The translations under genes and the position numbers were made by a program. A DNA stretch of 64,000 nucleotides, from NCBI RefSeq assembly GCF_000278255.1, contig NZ_JH725083.1, forward strand, positions 1 through 64,000. Reading direction: 5' to 3'. The stretch comes from Bartonella melophagi K-2C (GTDB taxonomy: Bacteria > Pseudomonadota > Alphaproteobacteria > Rhizobiales > Rhizobiaceae). Below the pieces are notes generated by a model that was not told the origin of the DNA, ran no database searches, and worked only from the letters and a program-made list of their open reading frames with translations. Shown here one piece after another: positions 50,091 through 60,371 of the stretch; the stretch's first letter is position 1, and each line of letters starts with the position of its first letter.

Positions 50091-50975
50091 ATGCTCGAGG
50101 GAGCGTTGACTGCACTTATCACACCATTTGATGAAAATGGTGATGTTGATGAAAAAGCGTTTTGCAATTTTGTTGAATGGCAAGTTATACAGGGTATTAA
50201 TGGTTTAATCCCTGTTGGAACAACGGGTGAGTCACCAACTTTAAGCCATGAAGAACATAAGCGAGTTATAGAGTTATGTATTGAGCAGGTTGCTAAGCGT
50301 ATTCCTGTTGTTGCAGGGGCAGGGTCAAATAGTACAGATGAGGCGGTGGAACTTGCCCAACACGCAGAAAAAGCAGGTGCTGATGCAGTTTTGGTTGTAA
50401 CCCCTTATTATAATAAACCTAATCAAAGAGGGTTATACGCTCACTTTGCAGCTATTGCGAAAGTTGTTTCTATTCCGATTGTAATTTATAATATTCCTGG
50501 GCGTTCTATTGTTGATATGACTGTAGAAACCATGAAAAATCTATATCAGGATTTTAACAATATTATTGGTGTCAAGGATGCGACAGGAGACATTGAACGG
50601 GTAAGTCAACAACGCAAAGAGTGTGGTAAGGATTTTGTGCAGCTTTCCGGTGATGATAGTACAGCATTAGGTTTTAATGCACATGGTGGCGTGGGATGTA
50701 TTTCAGTTTCATCCAATGTTGCTCCAAAACTTTGTGCACAACTTCAAGCTGCTTGTCGTCGTGGTGATTATAAAATGGCATTAGAATTAAATGATCGTTT
50801 AATGCCTCTAAATTATGGAGTGTTTATTGAACCAAATCCAGCAGGTATTAAATATGCTGCTGCAAAATTAGGGCTTTGTCGTGATACTGTTCGTTTACCG
50901 ATTGTTCCATTAGAAGATACTACAAAAAAAATTATCGATGCAGCTTTACAACATGCAGGCCTCATTCAAGAATAA
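50091..50975 (+). CDS. dapA: 4-Hydroxy-tetrahydrodipicolinate synthase
   Basis: This 294-residue enzyme condenses pyruvate with aspartate semialdehyde in the lysine/diaminopimelate route. It shows [56 protein letters not shown] with the catalytic Tyr earlier in the barrel, and the Schiff-base Lys in [34 protein letters not shown] follows. The ribosome site is GAGG. smpB follows after 18 bases. Confidence 0.96.
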   Translation: MLEGALTALITPFDENGDVDEKAFCNFVEWQVIQGINGLIPVGTTGESPTLSHEEHKRVIELCIEQVAKRIPVVAGAGSNSTDEAVELAQHAEKAGADAVLVVTPYYNKPNQRGLYAHFAAIAKVVSIPIVIYNIPGRSIVDMTVETMKNLYQDFNNIIGVKDATGDIERVSQQRKECGKDFVQLSGDDSTALGFNAHGGVGCISVSSNVAPKLCAQLQAACRRGDYKMALELNDRLMPLNYGVFIEPNPAGIKYAAAKLGLCRDTVRLPIVPLEDTTKKIIDAALQHAGLIQE

Positions 50976-50993
50976 GGTGGTATTGAAATAACC

Positions 50994-51470
50994 ATGAACA
51001 GAAAAAAAAATGCACTAGCGCGTACAGTAATTGCTCATAATCGTAAAGCTCGTTTTAATTTTGAAATTTTGGATAATCTTGAAGCTGGGCTTGTGCTTCA
51101 TGGAACTGAAGTTAAATCTTTACGTTCCAATAATGCTAATATTTCTGAAAGTTATGCTAGCTTTGAAAATGAAGAGTTATGGTTGATTAATGCCTATATT
51201 CCTGAATATACACAAGCTAATCGTTTTAATCATGAACCACGTCGTTTACGTAAGTTATTACTTTCAAAGCGCGAAATGGCACGTTTTTTTAATGCAGTTT
51301 CTCGTGAAGGGATGACCATTGTTCCACTTCAACTTTATTTTAATGAAAAAGGGTGTGTGAAGTTAGAAATTGCCATAGCGCGGGGTAAAAAACTTCATGA
51401 TAAACGTGAAACAGAAAAAAAACGTGATTGGGGACGTGAAAAAGCAAGATTGTTGAAGAAGTACGGATAG
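50994..51470 (+). CDS. smpB: SsrA-binding protein SmpB
   Basis: This 158-residue protein binds tmRNA and brings it to stalled ribosomes. Family signs are [69 protein letters not shown] and the basic tail [27 protein letters not shown]. It is in an operon with dapA, as in other Rhizobiales. The tmRNA gene is not in this window. Confidence 0.96.
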   Translation: MNRKKNALARTVIAHNRKARFNFEILDNLEAGLVLHGTEVKSLRSNNANISESYASFENEELWLINAYIPEYTQANRFNHEPRRLRKLLLSKREMARFFNAVSREGMTIVPLQLYFNEKGCVKLEIAIARGKKLHDKRETEKKRDWGREKARLLKKYG

Positions 51471-51516
51471 TTTTGTTGGTTTGTATTTTCTTTTTTATAA
51501 TAATACTAAAGGAATT

Positions 51517-52197
51517 TCAGCATTGATCTAAATATGTTTTCGCTGTTTGAAAGATTTGATGAAACATAGCATCTGTCAAACGGTTGGTATTAGTATTATA
51601 GCGGGAACAGTGATAGCTTGAGAAGATGCGTAATCTACCAATATTGTTTATTACTCCGTGACCGAAAGGGTATTCTGGGACTTTTGCATTTAAAGCACGT
51701 ATAGTTGAATGATGAGCAATGGCGCCAAGGGTAATAACGGCTTTGAGTTGAGGAAGATTTGTTAAAAGAGGTGCGAAAAAATATCGGCAAGTATTAATTT
51801 CTGTGCTGGTAGGTTTATTTTCTGGGGGTACACAACGAACTGAGTTAACAATTGCTGCATCAATCAGTTCAAGACTATCATCAGGTCTTTCTTCAAAAAT
51901 TCCTTGAGCAAAACCAAATTTTTTTAAAGTAGAGTAGAGCAGTAGACCAGCGTAATCACCAGTGAAAGGGCGTCCAGTTCGGTTTGCTCCACGCAACCCA
52001 GGTGCAAGCCCGACAATAAGAAGACGTGTTGTTGCAGCGCCTTTAGAGGGGAAGAATGGGCTCACAGGTGCATTGTGCCAATGGGGTTCTTTCATACGCC
52101 AGCCGGAGATAAAGTCATGTAAACGGGGGCATAAGTTGCAATTTTGCGGTGGTTCTGGGCAAAATGTTGTTAATTGACTATTCATGGTTGTAGGCAT
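51517..52197 (-). CDS. Uracil-DNA glycosylase, family 5-like (UdgB type)
   Basis: This 226-residue protein carries the motif GLAPGLRGANRTGRPFTGDYAG, which is that of family 5 (UdgB) enzymes, and the Cys pattern C-x2-C (CNLCPRL), C (SVRCVPPENKPT) and C (INTCRYFF), which should bind a 4Fe-4S cluster. FSSYHCSRYNTNTNRL near the end is motif B. It would remove uracil and related damaged bases from DNA. It converges with smpB. Together with the enzyme at 30662 it gives two different uracil glycosylases in this window. Confidence 0.88.
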   Translation of the reverse strand: MPTTMNSQLTTFCPEPPQNCNLCPRLHDFISGWRMKEPHWHNAPVSPFFPSKGAATTRLLIVGLAPGLRGANRTGRPFTGDYAGLLLYSTLKKFGFAQGIFEERPDDSLELIDAAIVNSVRCVPPENKPTSTEINTCRYFFAPLLTNLPQLKAVITLGAIAHHSTIRALNAKVPEYPFGHGVINNIGRLRIFSSYHCSRYNTNTNRLTDAMFHQIFQTAKTYLDQC

Positions 52198-52682
52198 TCG
52201 TCATCTTGATAAAAAATTTTTGAATTATTTTATTGGGTATACGGCAGATATTATTTTTGTAAATAACTTAATGATTTGTTTGATGACTAAAGTATTGATT
52301 GGCACAATGTTAAATAAATTCAAAGCTTTTATTTTAGATTAATACAATTATAAATAATACATTACAGCATTGTAATTCAAAAGATTTTTAAGAAATTTGA
52401 ATGATTATATAGTTTTAAAGCTTTGGAATCTGAAAGAAACTCACTCTATTAATGGGGAGGGTTATTGTTGCATTTGAAACTAATATCATTCCATTTATTT
52501 TTTAAAGAATGCTATTAGTCATTTAAACTTAGCTGATTGTGTTCTTTTTATACAATTATGTTATCAGGAAATTTCTGCAAAAAAAATGCTAAAGCTTGCA
52601 TTGTTTTTCTTGTTTTTTGTTTTGATTATTGTATATATTCTAAATTAAATATTGGATTTTGAACTTTAAGAAAGGGGCGTAA
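52198..52682. other. 485-base gap with the rpoZ promoter region
   Basis: No gene or stable hairpin is seen. The gap separates two divergent genes, so it should hold promoters in both directions. No -35/-10 pair is good enough to name. The rpoZ ribosome site (AGAAAGGGG) is directly before its start. Confidence 0.5.
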
Positions 52683-53081
52683 ATGGCCCGCGTAACGGTC
52701 GAAGATTGTATTGATAAAGTTGATAATCGTTTTGAATTGGTGCTTTTAGCCGGGCATCGAGCGCGCCAGATTTCACAAGGTGCACAGATTACAGTTGATC
52801 GTGATAATGATAAAAATCCAGTTGTAGCTCTACGTGAAATAGCAGATGAAACCTTATCACCTGCAGATTTAAAAGAAGATCTTATTCATTCATTGCAAAA
52901 GCATGTAGAAGTGGATGAGCCGGAAACGGTTAATGAATTTATTTCTCACTCAAGTGAATCTGAAAATGCTTTTAGTACGTCACAGGAAGAGGAAAAATGT
53001 TCATTTGACTGTATATCGGAAGAGGGGCTTTTAGCAGGTATTGAAGGTTTAGTTGTACCCGAGAAAAACGACGATTATTAA
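52683..53081 (+). CDS. rpoZ: RNA polymerase omega subunit
   Basis: This 132-residue subunit helps assemble and stabilise RNA polymerase. [60 protein letters not shown] is the classic alphaproteobacterial omega sequence. The acidic C-terminal part (about 75-132) is longer and less conserved. Its place just before rsh is the usual one. Confidence 0.95.
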   Translation: MARVTVEDCIDKVDNRFELVLLAGHRARQISQGAQITVDRDNDKNPVVALREIADETLSPADLKEDLIHSLQKHVEVDEPETVNEFISHSSESENAFSTSQEEEKCSFDCISEEGLLAGIEGLVVPEKNDDY

Positions 53082-53206
53082 TTTTGTAGTTTATTGAGAG
53101 AGTATTATATATACTTTATTTAAGAGTGTATATTTTATTTTGAGACCTTTCATTGATAGAATATTCAATAATATTTAAATTATGAAATTTCTGAGGATAT
53201 GCCTAC

Positions 53207-55435
53207 ATGATGCGTCAGCATGAGCTTATTGAGCGGGTGCGACGTTATAAGCCTGATGTAAATGAAGCTTTGTTGAATAAAGCCTACGTTTATGCAATGG
53301 AGAAACATGGACATCAAAAGCGTGCTTCGGGTGATCTTTATTTTTCTCATCCTTTGGAAGTTGCTACTATTTTAACGGATATGCGTTTAGATGAAGCAAC
53401 AATTGCTGTTGCTCTTTTGCATGATACAATTGAAGATACAAGCGCTACACGAACAGAAATTGATCAGCTTTTTGGATCTGAAATTGGTAAGTTAGTTGAA
53501 GGGCTAACAAAGCTCAATAAGCTTGATTTTGTCTCGAAAAAGGCCGTACAGGCAGAAAATCTTCGTAAGCTTCTTATTGCTATTTCTGATGATGTCCGTA
53601 TTCTTTTAGTTAAACTTGCAGATCGTCTTCATAATATGCGCACTCTTGGTGTTATGCGTGATGATAAACGTCGGTGGATTGCTGAGGAAACGATGGATAT
53701 TTATGCACCGCTTGCTGGCCGTATGGGTATGCAGGATATGCGCGAAGAATTAGAAGATCTTTCTTTCTTTTATTTAAATCCAGAAGGTTACCGTATTATT
53801 ACTGACAGAATTTCTGAATTATCGAAGTGTAATCAGGATTTACTTTCCACAATCGAAAACGAATTGACAAGACTTTTTTCTCAGCATGGTATTAAAGTTG
53901 ATGTTAAAAGCCGTCGGAAAAAATCTTATTCAATTTTTCGCAAAATGGAAAGCAAGGCATTATCTTTTGAGCAATTGTCTGATATTTTTGGATTTCGTGT
54001 GATTGTTGAAACAGTGGATGATTGTTATCGTGCTCTTGGTATTATCCATACTACATGGCCAATGGTACCTGGTCGTTTTAAAGATTACATTTCTATACCT
54101 AAACAAAATGAGTATCGTTCAATTCATACGACAATTGTGGGGCCTTCAAGGCAGCGTGTTGAATTGCAAATTAGGACCAATGCAATGAATACAATTGCTG
54201 AATATGGTGTTGCAGCACATTCCATTTATAAAGATTATGGTTCTAATTATTCAGTCTCGAAATTGTCGAGAGAGACCAATGCTTATGCGTTGTTGCGTCA
54301 AACAATTCAATCTTTATCAGATGGAGATAATCCGGAAGAGTTTTTAGAGCATACAAAGCTTGAACTTTTTCAAGATCAGGTTTTCTGCTTTACACCAAAA
54401 GGGCGGCTAATTGCCTTTCCAAAAGGTGCTACACCTATTGATTTTGCTTATGCAGTTCATACCGATATTGGTGATTCTTGTGTGGGGGTAAAAATCAATG
54501 GTCGTATTATGCCTTTAATGACCAAATTAAAAAATGGTGATGAGGTTGATATTATACGTTCACAAGCTCAAGTTCCGCCGGTAGCGTGGGAATCTTTTGT
54601 TGTAACGGGGAAAGCACGTTCCGCAATTCGCCGAGCAACACGTGCAGCAGTGCGTAAGCAATATTCAGGTTTAGGTTATAATATTCTTGAACGTTCGTTT
54701 GAATGCGTGGGAAAACCTTTTTCAAAGGATATGCTTAAACAAGTTCTACCGCGTTTGGCACGCAAGGATGTGGAAGATGTATTAACAGCTGTTGGGCGTG
54801 GTGAATTATCTTATGTTGATGTGGTTAAAGCAATTTATCCAGATTATCAAAATCACAATGTAGTGCATCAGTCGTTTTTTAAATCTGAGGAAAGGGGCCG
54901 GTTTAATATTGAAACCTCTCAAAGCATGGTTTTTAAAATGCTTGAAAATGGAAAGGAAGGAACTTCAGAAAAGAAAGATCAATACAAAGCATTACCTATT
55001 CGAGGAATTAGTGGAGACATTCCAGTACGATTTTCTCCTGAAGGAGCTGTACCAGGGGATCGAATTGTTGGTATTATGCAGCCGGGGGCGGGTATTGTTA
55101 TTTATCCAATACAGTCTTCAGCTTTAATGGCTTATGATGATCAGCCAGAACGGTGGATTGATGTATGCTGGGATATTGATACCAAAATAAGTGAACGTTT
55201 TCCTGCTCGGATAAATATTTGGGCTGTTAATAGTCCTGGCTCTTTGGCTAAAGTAACTCAGGTTATTTTTGCAAATGATGCCAATATTCAAAATTTATCT
55301 TTGATCCGTATGGCTTCAGATTTCACGGAAATTGTGCTTGATTTAGAGGTTTGGGATCTAAAACACTTGAATCGTATTCTTTCTCAGTTAAAAGAAACAG
55401 GCTCAGTTAGTGCAGTGAGTCGGGTGCACGGATAA
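53207..55435 (+). CDS. rsh: Bifunctional (p)ppGpp synthetase/hydrolase (RelA/SpoT homologue)
   Basis: This 742-residue enzyme makes and breaks the alarmone (p)ppGpp in the stringent response. It has the hydrolase HD domain (about 28-190; HPLEVATIL and ALLHDTIEDTSAT, so hydrolase residues are present), the synthetase domain (about 225-345; RFKDYISIPKQNEYRSIHTT and VELQIRT), a TGS domain (about 385-450; VFCFTPKGRLIAFPKGATPIDFAYAVHTDIG), and an ACT domain at the end (about 665-740). This is the single Rsh of alphaproteobacteria. pyrE follows after 17 bases. Confidence 0.95.
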   Translation: MMRQHELIERVRRYKPDVNEALLNKAYVYAMEKHGHQKRASGDLYFSHPLEVATILTDMRLDEATIAVALLHDTIEDTSATRTEIDQLFGSEIGKLVEGLTKLNKLDFVSKKAVQAENLRKLLIAISDDVRILLVKLADRLHNMRTLGVMRDDKRRWIAEETMDIYAPLAGRMGMQDMREELEDLSFFYLNPEGYRIITDRISELSKCNQDLLSTIENELTRLFSQHGIKVDVKSRRKKSYSIFRKMESKALSFEQLSDIFGFRVIVETVDDCYRALGIIHTTWPMVPGRFKDYISIPKQNEYRSIHTTIVGPSRQRVELQIRTNAMNTIAEYGVAAHSIYKDYGSNYSVSKLSRETNAYALLRQTIQSLSDGDNPEEFLEHTKLELFQDQVFCFTPKGRLIAFPKGATPIDFAYAVHTDIGDSCVGVKINGRIMPLMTKLKNGDEVDIIRSQAQVPPVAWESFVVTGKARSAIRRATRAAVRKQYSGLGYNILERSFECVGKPFSKDMLKQVLPRLARKDVEDVLTAVGRGELSYVDVVKAIYPDYQNHNVVHQSFFKSEERGRFNIETSQSMVFKMLENGKEGTSEKKDQYKALPIRGISGDIPVRFSPEGAVPGDRIVGIMQPGAGIVIYPIQSSALMAYDDQPERWIDVCWDIDTKISERFPARINIWAVNSPGSLAKVTQVIFANDANIQNLSLIRMASDFTEIVLDLEVWDLKHLNRILSQLKETGSVSAVSRVHG

Positions 55436-55452
55436 AAACACGAGATTTTGCA

Positions 55453-56031
55453 ATGAATACACAAGATGTAATTGATATTTTTAAACAGGCAGATGCGATT
55501 CTAGAAGGGCATTTTATTTTAACATCAGGTCGCCATAGTGCTATTTATATGCAGAAGGCGAAAGTATTCATGCATGCTGATCTAACCGAAAAACTATGCT
55601 GTGGTTTGGCCAAAAAAATTAGGGACTGTGTTGAAGGAAAAATTGATTATGTAGTTGGTCCTGCGATTGGTGGTCTTATTCCTTCTTATGAAACTTCACG
55701 TCACCTTGGTGTACCTTCTATTTGGGTAGAGCGTGAAAATGGCATATTTCAACTGCGTCGTTTTGAAATAGAAAAAGGAGCAAGAGTTGTAATTATCGAA
55801 GATATTGTGACAACTGGTCTTTCTATTCGTGAGACAATAGAAGCTTTAATTAAAGCAGAAGCTAATGTTGTGGCAAGTGCATGTATCCTTGATCGTTCTG
55901 GTGGTAAAGTTGATGTTGGAGTTCCGTTAATTGCGCTTGCAGAATATGAAGTGGCATCTTATGCTGCTGATGCACTACCTCCTGAGTTTGCTTCCCTTCC
56001 TGCAATTAAGCCAGGAAGTCGCAATATCTAA
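55453..56031 (+). CDS. pyrE: Orotate phosphoribosyltransferase
   Basis: This 192-residue enzyme makes OMP from orotate and PRPP in pyrimidine synthesis. The PRPP motif VVIIEDIVTTGLSIRE is plain; LTSGRHSAIYMQKAKVF, VVGPAIGGLIPSYETSRHLGV and WVERENGIFQLRRFEIEKGARV are typical of the type found in alphaproteobacteria. It is part of the same-strand run after rsh. Confidence 0.93.
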   Translation: MNTQDVIDIFKQADAILEGHFILTSGRHSAIYMQKAKVFMHADLTEKLCCGLAKKIRDCVEGKIDYVVGPAIGGLIPSYETSRHLGVPSIWVERENGIFQLRRFEIEKGARVVIIEDIVTTGLSIRETIEALIKAEANVVASACILDRSGGKVDVGVPLIALAEYEVASYAADALPPEFASLPAIKPGSRNI

Positions 56032-56114
56032 CCATTTTAAAATATGCTCTGTTTTGTGCAAAAACTTCATTGAAATTAATTTGAATAACAAAGATTGTTT
56101 TGTACAAATAGTAT

Positions 56115-56720
56115 ATGTATGAGTATCTTATGCTTTTTCATTATCGAAAATTAATAGATTTTGGAGAGCGTATTCGGCTTTTGTTTTGGTCGCGTCGCTC
56201 ATTTTGTTATATGCGCAAGCGTATTTTGCGCATATCGGAAACGCCACATAAAGTAGCGTTGGGGTTAGCTATTGGCATTTTTTCAGCTTGCTCACCCTTT
56301 TTTGGATTACATATTATTTTGGCACTATTTTTTTCTTGGATTTTGCGCGGTAATTTTACTGCAGCAATTATTGGGACTGTTTTTTCAAATCCGCTAACAT
56401 TTTTGCCTATTGTTATGATTGATTATAAGATAGGCTATCTACTTTTATCACTTTTTGGAAATGTGGGTAAAATTTCTCTTTCCCAAATTCGCACTATATT
56501 TAGTAACTTGACGTTTTCAAAGGTATGGATAATTTTTGGGAATACATGGGATTCTATTATGCTACCAATGATTTTGGGCGGTATTCTTTTAGGTTTTATC
56601 TTTGGAGGTTTGTCTTATGTAGGTGTTTACAAGGCAATAGGTCGTGTCCAGCAAAAAAGGTATCAGAAGATGATGCAAAGAGTGCATTTGCGGCAAGAAA
56701 ATTCAGGTAATGTTTTATGA
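56115..56720 (+). CDS. DUF2062-domain membrane protein
   Basis: This 201-residue membrane protein carries the DUF2062 pattern: [58 protein letters not shown] (about 45-105), followed by two more hydrophobic helices, the last around 160-180. The biochemical role of the family is not known. The gene lies between pyrE and acpS, as in other Rhizobiales, and overlaps acpS by four bases. Confidence 0.88.
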   Translation: MYEYLMLFHYRKLIDFGERIRLLFWSRRSFCYMRKRILRISETPHKVALGLAIGIFSACSPFFGLHIILALFFSWILRGNFTAAIIGTVFSNPLTFLPIVMIDYKIGYLLLSLFGNVGKISLSQIRTIFSNLTFSKVWIIFGNTWDSIMLPMILGGILLGFIFGGLSYVGVYKAIGRVQQKRYQKMMQRVHLRQENSGNVL

Positions 56721-57118
56721 TTATAGGTCTTGGCAGTGATATAGTTGATATAAGGCGAATTGAGAAAATGCTGGTTCGTTATGGTGACTATTTTATCCAA
56801 CGCATTTTTACAGATGTTGAACAGGCCAAATCTGAAAATGTCCAAAAAAGTTCTTTTTCTTATGCTAAAAGATTTGCCGCTAAAGAGGCATGTGCTAAAG
56901 CTTTAGGGACAGGTATCGCCTGTGATGTTAGCTGGAAAGACATGGAGGTAGTTAATTTACCGTCGGGAAAACCGACTATGCAATTAACAAATTGCGCGCA
57001 GCTGCAATTACAAAAGTTATTACCTCCTCACCATAACGCTTTCATTCATCTCAGTATAACAGATGATTTTCCTTGGGCGCAGGCGGTTGTTATTATAGAA
57101 GCACTTCCAAGTGGATAG
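56717..57118 (+). CDS. acpS: Holo-[acyl-carrier-protein] synthase
   Basis: This 133-residue enzyme moves 4'-phosphopantetheine from CoA to ACP. It shows [17 protein letters not shown] with the metal-binding Asp, FTDVEQ and [28 protein letters not shown] with the second metal ligand Glu. The length is normal. It is the first of the acpS-lepB-rnc-era-recO run conserved in alphaproteobacteria. The panC/panB genes further on supply its CoA. Confidence 0.95.
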   Translation: MIIGLGSDIVDIRRIEKMLVRYGDYFIQRIFTDVEQAKSENVQKSSFSYAKRFAAKEACAKALGTGIACDVSWKDMEVVNLPSGKPTMQLTNCAQLQLQKLLPPHHNAFIHLSITDDFPWAQAVVIIEALPSG

Positions 57119-57196
57119 GCAGTGGAAGAGATTGTGCTTTTGTTATTTGAGCATTATGATGAAAAATGAATTTTATTTGTAATAAGAAGGCAGTGT

Positions 57197-57982
57197 ATGA
57201 TGAGTCAAAAAGAAAAAGTACAAAAAAAGAAAGAGAAAGGTGGAGTCTTTGAATTGATTTCTGTTCTCATTCAGGCTCTATTTTTGGCTGTTCTTATTCG
57301 CACGCTTTTTTTTCAACCCTTTACAATTCCTTCTGGTTCTATGCGTCCTACTTTACTTGTAGGGGATTATCTTTTTGTTTCCAAATATGCATATGGATAT
57401 TCTCGTTTTTCCATTCCTTTTTCTCCTCCTATTTTTTCAGGACGTATTTGGGCATCTCAACCTAAACGAGGGGATGTTGTAGTATTTCGTTTACCTAGCA
57501 ATCCAAGTGTTGATTATATTAAACGCGTCGTTGGGTTACCGGGTGATTATGTTCAGGTTCGTCAAGGCGTTCTTTATATTAATGATAAAGCTGTTTCACG
57601 CCAATTAATGGGGCAGATTGATGATCCTGACGTAACAGAGCTCAACCGCCCTGTGGATGTTTATCGTGAGACAATGTCTAATGGTGTAAGTTACAATACA
57701 CTTGATTTAGGTTTTTCCCCGCAGGTCGATAATACAAAAGTTTTTGAGGTTCCTCCAGGGCATTATTTTATGATGGGTGATAACCGTCATAATTCAGATG
57801 ATAGCCGTTTGGGTGTAGGTTATGTTCCAGAAGAAAATCTTATTGGTCGAGCAAATTTAATCTTTTTCTCTATAAGTAATGGTTCAAGTGCATGGCAGAT
57901 TTGGCGCTGGCCATTTGATGTGCGCTGGGCACGTTTGTTTTCTTTTGTTAACACTATTCACTATTTTTCACTGACTAAGTAG
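57197..57982 (+). CDS. lepB: Signal peptidase I
   Basis: This 261-residue inner-membrane peptidase removes signal peptides. It has one N-terminal membrane helix (about 20-42), the catalytic Ser in PSGSMRPTLLVGD, the catalytic Lys in YIKRVVGLPGD, and box E GDNRHNSDDSR. Its length fits alphaproteobacterial LepB. Two successive Met codons (57197/57200) can serve as start. rnc follows after six bases. Confidence 0.95.
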   Translation: MMSQKEKVQKKKEKGGVFELISVLIQALFLAVLIRTLFFQPFTIPSGSMRPTLLVGDYLFVSKYAYGYSRFSIPFSPPIFSGRIWASQPKRGDVVVFRLPSNPSVDYIKRVVGLPGDYVQVRQGVLYINDKAVSRQLMGQIDDPDVTELNRPVDVYRETMSNGVSYNTLDLGFSPQVDNTKVFEVPPGHYFMMGDNRHNSDDSRLGVGYVPEENLIGRANLIFFSISNGSSAWQIWRWPFDVRWARLFSFVNTIHYFSLTK

Positions 57983-57988
57983 GGTCTA

Positions 57989-58699
57989 ATGATGAAGCGT
58001 CACATCATTGATCAGCTTGAAAAGCTGACGGGGCATCGCTTTAAGAATGAAGATAGATTAAAAAGAGCATTGACACATTCTAGTGTTCAAGGGTTAGTGG
58101 AAGGCAATTATGAACGGTTGGAATTTCTAGGTGATCGCGTTCTTGGGCTTTTGGTTGCAGAAATGTTGTATCAATTTTTTCCACACGCTAGTGAAGGTGA
58201 ATTATCGGTACGTTTAAATGGCTTAGTGAATACGCAAACATGTGCTGATATTGCACTAGAAATGGGTTTGCCTGATATGATTCATGTTGGTTTTGAAATG
58301 AAAAACTTAGAGAATCGCCGGGTAGCTAATATGTATGCTGATGTCATTGAAGCGTTAATTGCTGTAATGTACCTTGATGGGGAGTTGGTGTGTGTACGGC
58401 CTTTCATCCGAAAATATTGGCAAGATCGTGCAAGGAAGATGGATGCTGGTAGGCGTGATGCCAAAACAGAGTTACAAGAATGGGCTCATACACAAGATGG
58501 TGCGCAGCCGCAATATCGGGTTGTGAAGCGCTATGGACCAGATCATGATCCCATTTTTATGGTTGAAGTAAAAGTTTTTGGTTTTGCACCTGAGATTGGG
58601 CAAGGCAGTTCTAAACGACATGCTGAAAGAGTAGCTGCTGAAAAAATTTTACGACGTGAAGGTGTATGGCAATCAATAGAGAAAAGTGATCATGAATGA
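57989..58699 (+). CDS. rnc: Ribonuclease III
   Basis: This 236-residue enzyme cuts double-stranded RNA, including rRNA precursors. The catalytic signature is NYERLEFLGDRVLGLLVAEML, and the second metal-binding block is MYADVIEALIAVMYLDG. The C-terminal dsRNA-binding domain (about 160-230) has KTELQEWAHTQDGAQPQYRV and GQGSSKRHAERVAAEKIL. The end overlaps era by eight bases. Confidence 0.96.
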   Translation: MMKRHIIDQLEKLTGHRFKNEDRLKRALTHSSVQGLVEGNYERLEFLGDRVLGLLVAEMLYQFFPHASEGELSVRLNGLVNTQTCADIALEMGLPDMIHVGFEMKNLENRRVANMYADVIEALIAVMYLDGELVCVRPFIRKYWQDRARKMDAGRRDAKTELQEWAHTQDGAQPQYRVVKRYGPDHDPIFMVEVKVFGFAPEIGQGSSKRHAERVAAEKILRREGVWQSIEKSDHE

Positions 58700-59597
58700 T
58701 GTTATTAAAACACGCTGTGGTTTTGTTGCGCTCATTGGGATGCCCAATGCTGGTAAATCGACATTAGTTAATCAGTTGGTTGGAACAAAAGTTTCAATTG
58801 TAACCCATAAGGTGCAAACAACACGAACTTTGGTACGTGGTATTGTCATTTATGAGAATACTCAAATTATTCTCATTGATACTCCAGGTGTTTTTCGTCC
58901 TCATAAGCGATTAGAGCACGCTATGGTTTCTACTGCTTGGAGCGGTGCTAGAGGTGCTGATATCCTGTTAATTTTAATTGATGTTCAAAAGGGTCTTTCG
59001 GACGAAGTTGATGCAATGTTGAATGTTCTAGAAAATATTAAACAGGATAAAATTCTTGTCCTTAATAAGATTGATACAGTTGCAAGAACATCTCTTTTAG
59101 CATTAACCGCTAAAATTAATGAACGAATGAAGTTTTTGCAGACATTTATGATTTCAGCTTTAAATGGTTCGGGTTGTAAGGATTTACTTCATTATCTAAG
59201 TACAATGATGCAAGAGGGGCCATGGTACTATTCAGAAGATCAAGTTTCGGATATGCCTATGCGTCAACTTGCTGCTGAAATTACGCGTGAAAAACTTTTT
59301 CTTCGTCTCCATGAAGAAATTCCTTATTCCTCTACAGTTGAAACAGAAAATTGGGAGGAACGTCCAGATGGATCAGTTAAAATTAATCAGGTTATCTATG
59401 TAGAGCGTGATAGTCAGAAAAAAATTGTTTTAGGAGCGGGAGGTGATACAATTAAAGCGATTGGTCAAGCAGCGCGTAAGGAATTAACGGAAATCATAGA
59501 ACAAAAGGTTCACCTTTTTCTTTTTGTGAAAGTGCGTGATAATTGGAGCACTAATCCAGAGCGCTACCAGGAAATGGGATTAGATTTTTTAAAATAA
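58692..59597 (+). CDS. era: GTPase Era
   Basis: This 301-residue GTPase helps mature the 30S subunit and 16S rRNA. G motifs are GMPNAGKSTLVNQL (G1), DTPGVFRP (G3) and LNKID (G4); the C-terminal KH domain carries VIYVERDSQKKIVLGAGGDTIKAIG. I chose ATG 58692 over GTG 58686, since it gives the normal start MNDVIKTRCGFVALIG. It is coupled to rnc by overlap. Confidence 0.96.
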   Translation: MNDVIKTRCGFVALIGMPNAGKSTLVNQLVGTKVSIVTHKVQTTRTLVRGIVIYENTQIILIDTPGVFRPHKRLEHAMVSTAWSGARGADILLILIDVQKGLSDEVDAMLNVLENIKQDKILVLNKIDTVARTSLLALTAKINERMKFLQTFMISALNGSGCKDLLHYLSTMMQEGPWYYSEDQVSDMPMRQLAAEITREKLFLRLHEEIPYSSTVETENWEERPDGSVKINQVIYVERDSQKKIVLGAGGDTIKAIGQAARKELTEIIEQKVHLFLFVKVRDNWSTNPERYQEMGLDFLK

Positions 59598-59598
59598 A

Positions 59599-60345
59599 AT
59601 GAGATGGAAAGAGCATGCTATCATCCTTGGCACACGTCAGCATGGTGAAACGAGCGTTATTCTTGAAGTTATGACACGTCAGCATGGTCGCTATATGGGA
59701 ATGGTAAAGGGAGGGCGTTCTCGTAGTATGGCGGCTTTTCTTCAACCTGGAAATTTTGTTGAGGCTGAATGGTGGGCACGTTTGGATGAGCATTTGGGGT
59801 TATTTAAGCTTGAAGCGCTTGATTTACATGCTTCACGATTAATGCTCATACCAGAAGCACTTTATACTTTGCAGTTGATGGCTTCTCATTTGCGACTTCT
59901 TCCCGAGCGTGATCCTCATCCTATTTTATATGATATGTTGCATATTTTTATGCAGAATTTTGATGAATGGTTTGTTATCGCTGAATTACTTATACGTTTT
60001 GAAATGCAGCTTCTTAAAGAACTTGGATTTGGCCTTGATTTGTCTTGTTGTGTTGTAACAGGTTGTCAGGAAAACCTTCATTATGTATCACCAAAATCAG
60101 GACGTGCTGTGTGTGAAGAAGCAGGGTACCTTTGGAGAGATAAACTTTTACCTCTACCGCAGTTTCTTATACAAAGAGCCAGTTGTCCTATTGATTTTAA
60201 TGATATGAGAAATGGATTTACTTTAACAAATTTTTTTTTAACACGCCATGTTTGGGAGCCAAGAAAGATACAACACCCGTCGGTTCGCGTTAGTTTAATA
60301 AACTTATTTGAACGGAGATTTTGTATGAAAGAGTCAATTTACTGA
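59599..60345 (+). CDS. recO: DNA repair protein RecO
   Basis: This 248-residue protein loads RecA onto SSB-coated DNA in the RecFOR route. It has the OB fold at the N-terminus (WKEHAIILGTRQHGETSVILEVMTRQHGRYMGMVKGGRSRSMAAFLQPGNFVEAEW) and the helical part with ELGFGLDLSCCVVTGCQENLHYVSPKSGRAV, where the Cys residues replace the metal-binding set seen in other members. It starts one base after the era stop. Confidence 0.93.
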   Translation: MRWKEHAIILGTRQHGETSVILEVMTRQHGRYMGMVKGGRSRSMAAFLQPGNFVEAEWWARLDEHLGLFKLEALDLHASRLMLIPEALYTLQLMASHLRLLPERDPHPILYDMLHIFMQNFDEWFVIAELLIRFEMQLLKELGFGLDLSCCVVTGCQENLHYVSPKSGRAVCEEAGYLWRDKLLPLPQFLIQRASCPIDFNDMRNGFTLTNFFLTRHVWEPRKIQHPSVRVSLINLFERRFCMKESIY

Positions 60346-60371
60346 TTTTATAAAATAGGTATAATTTAAAT

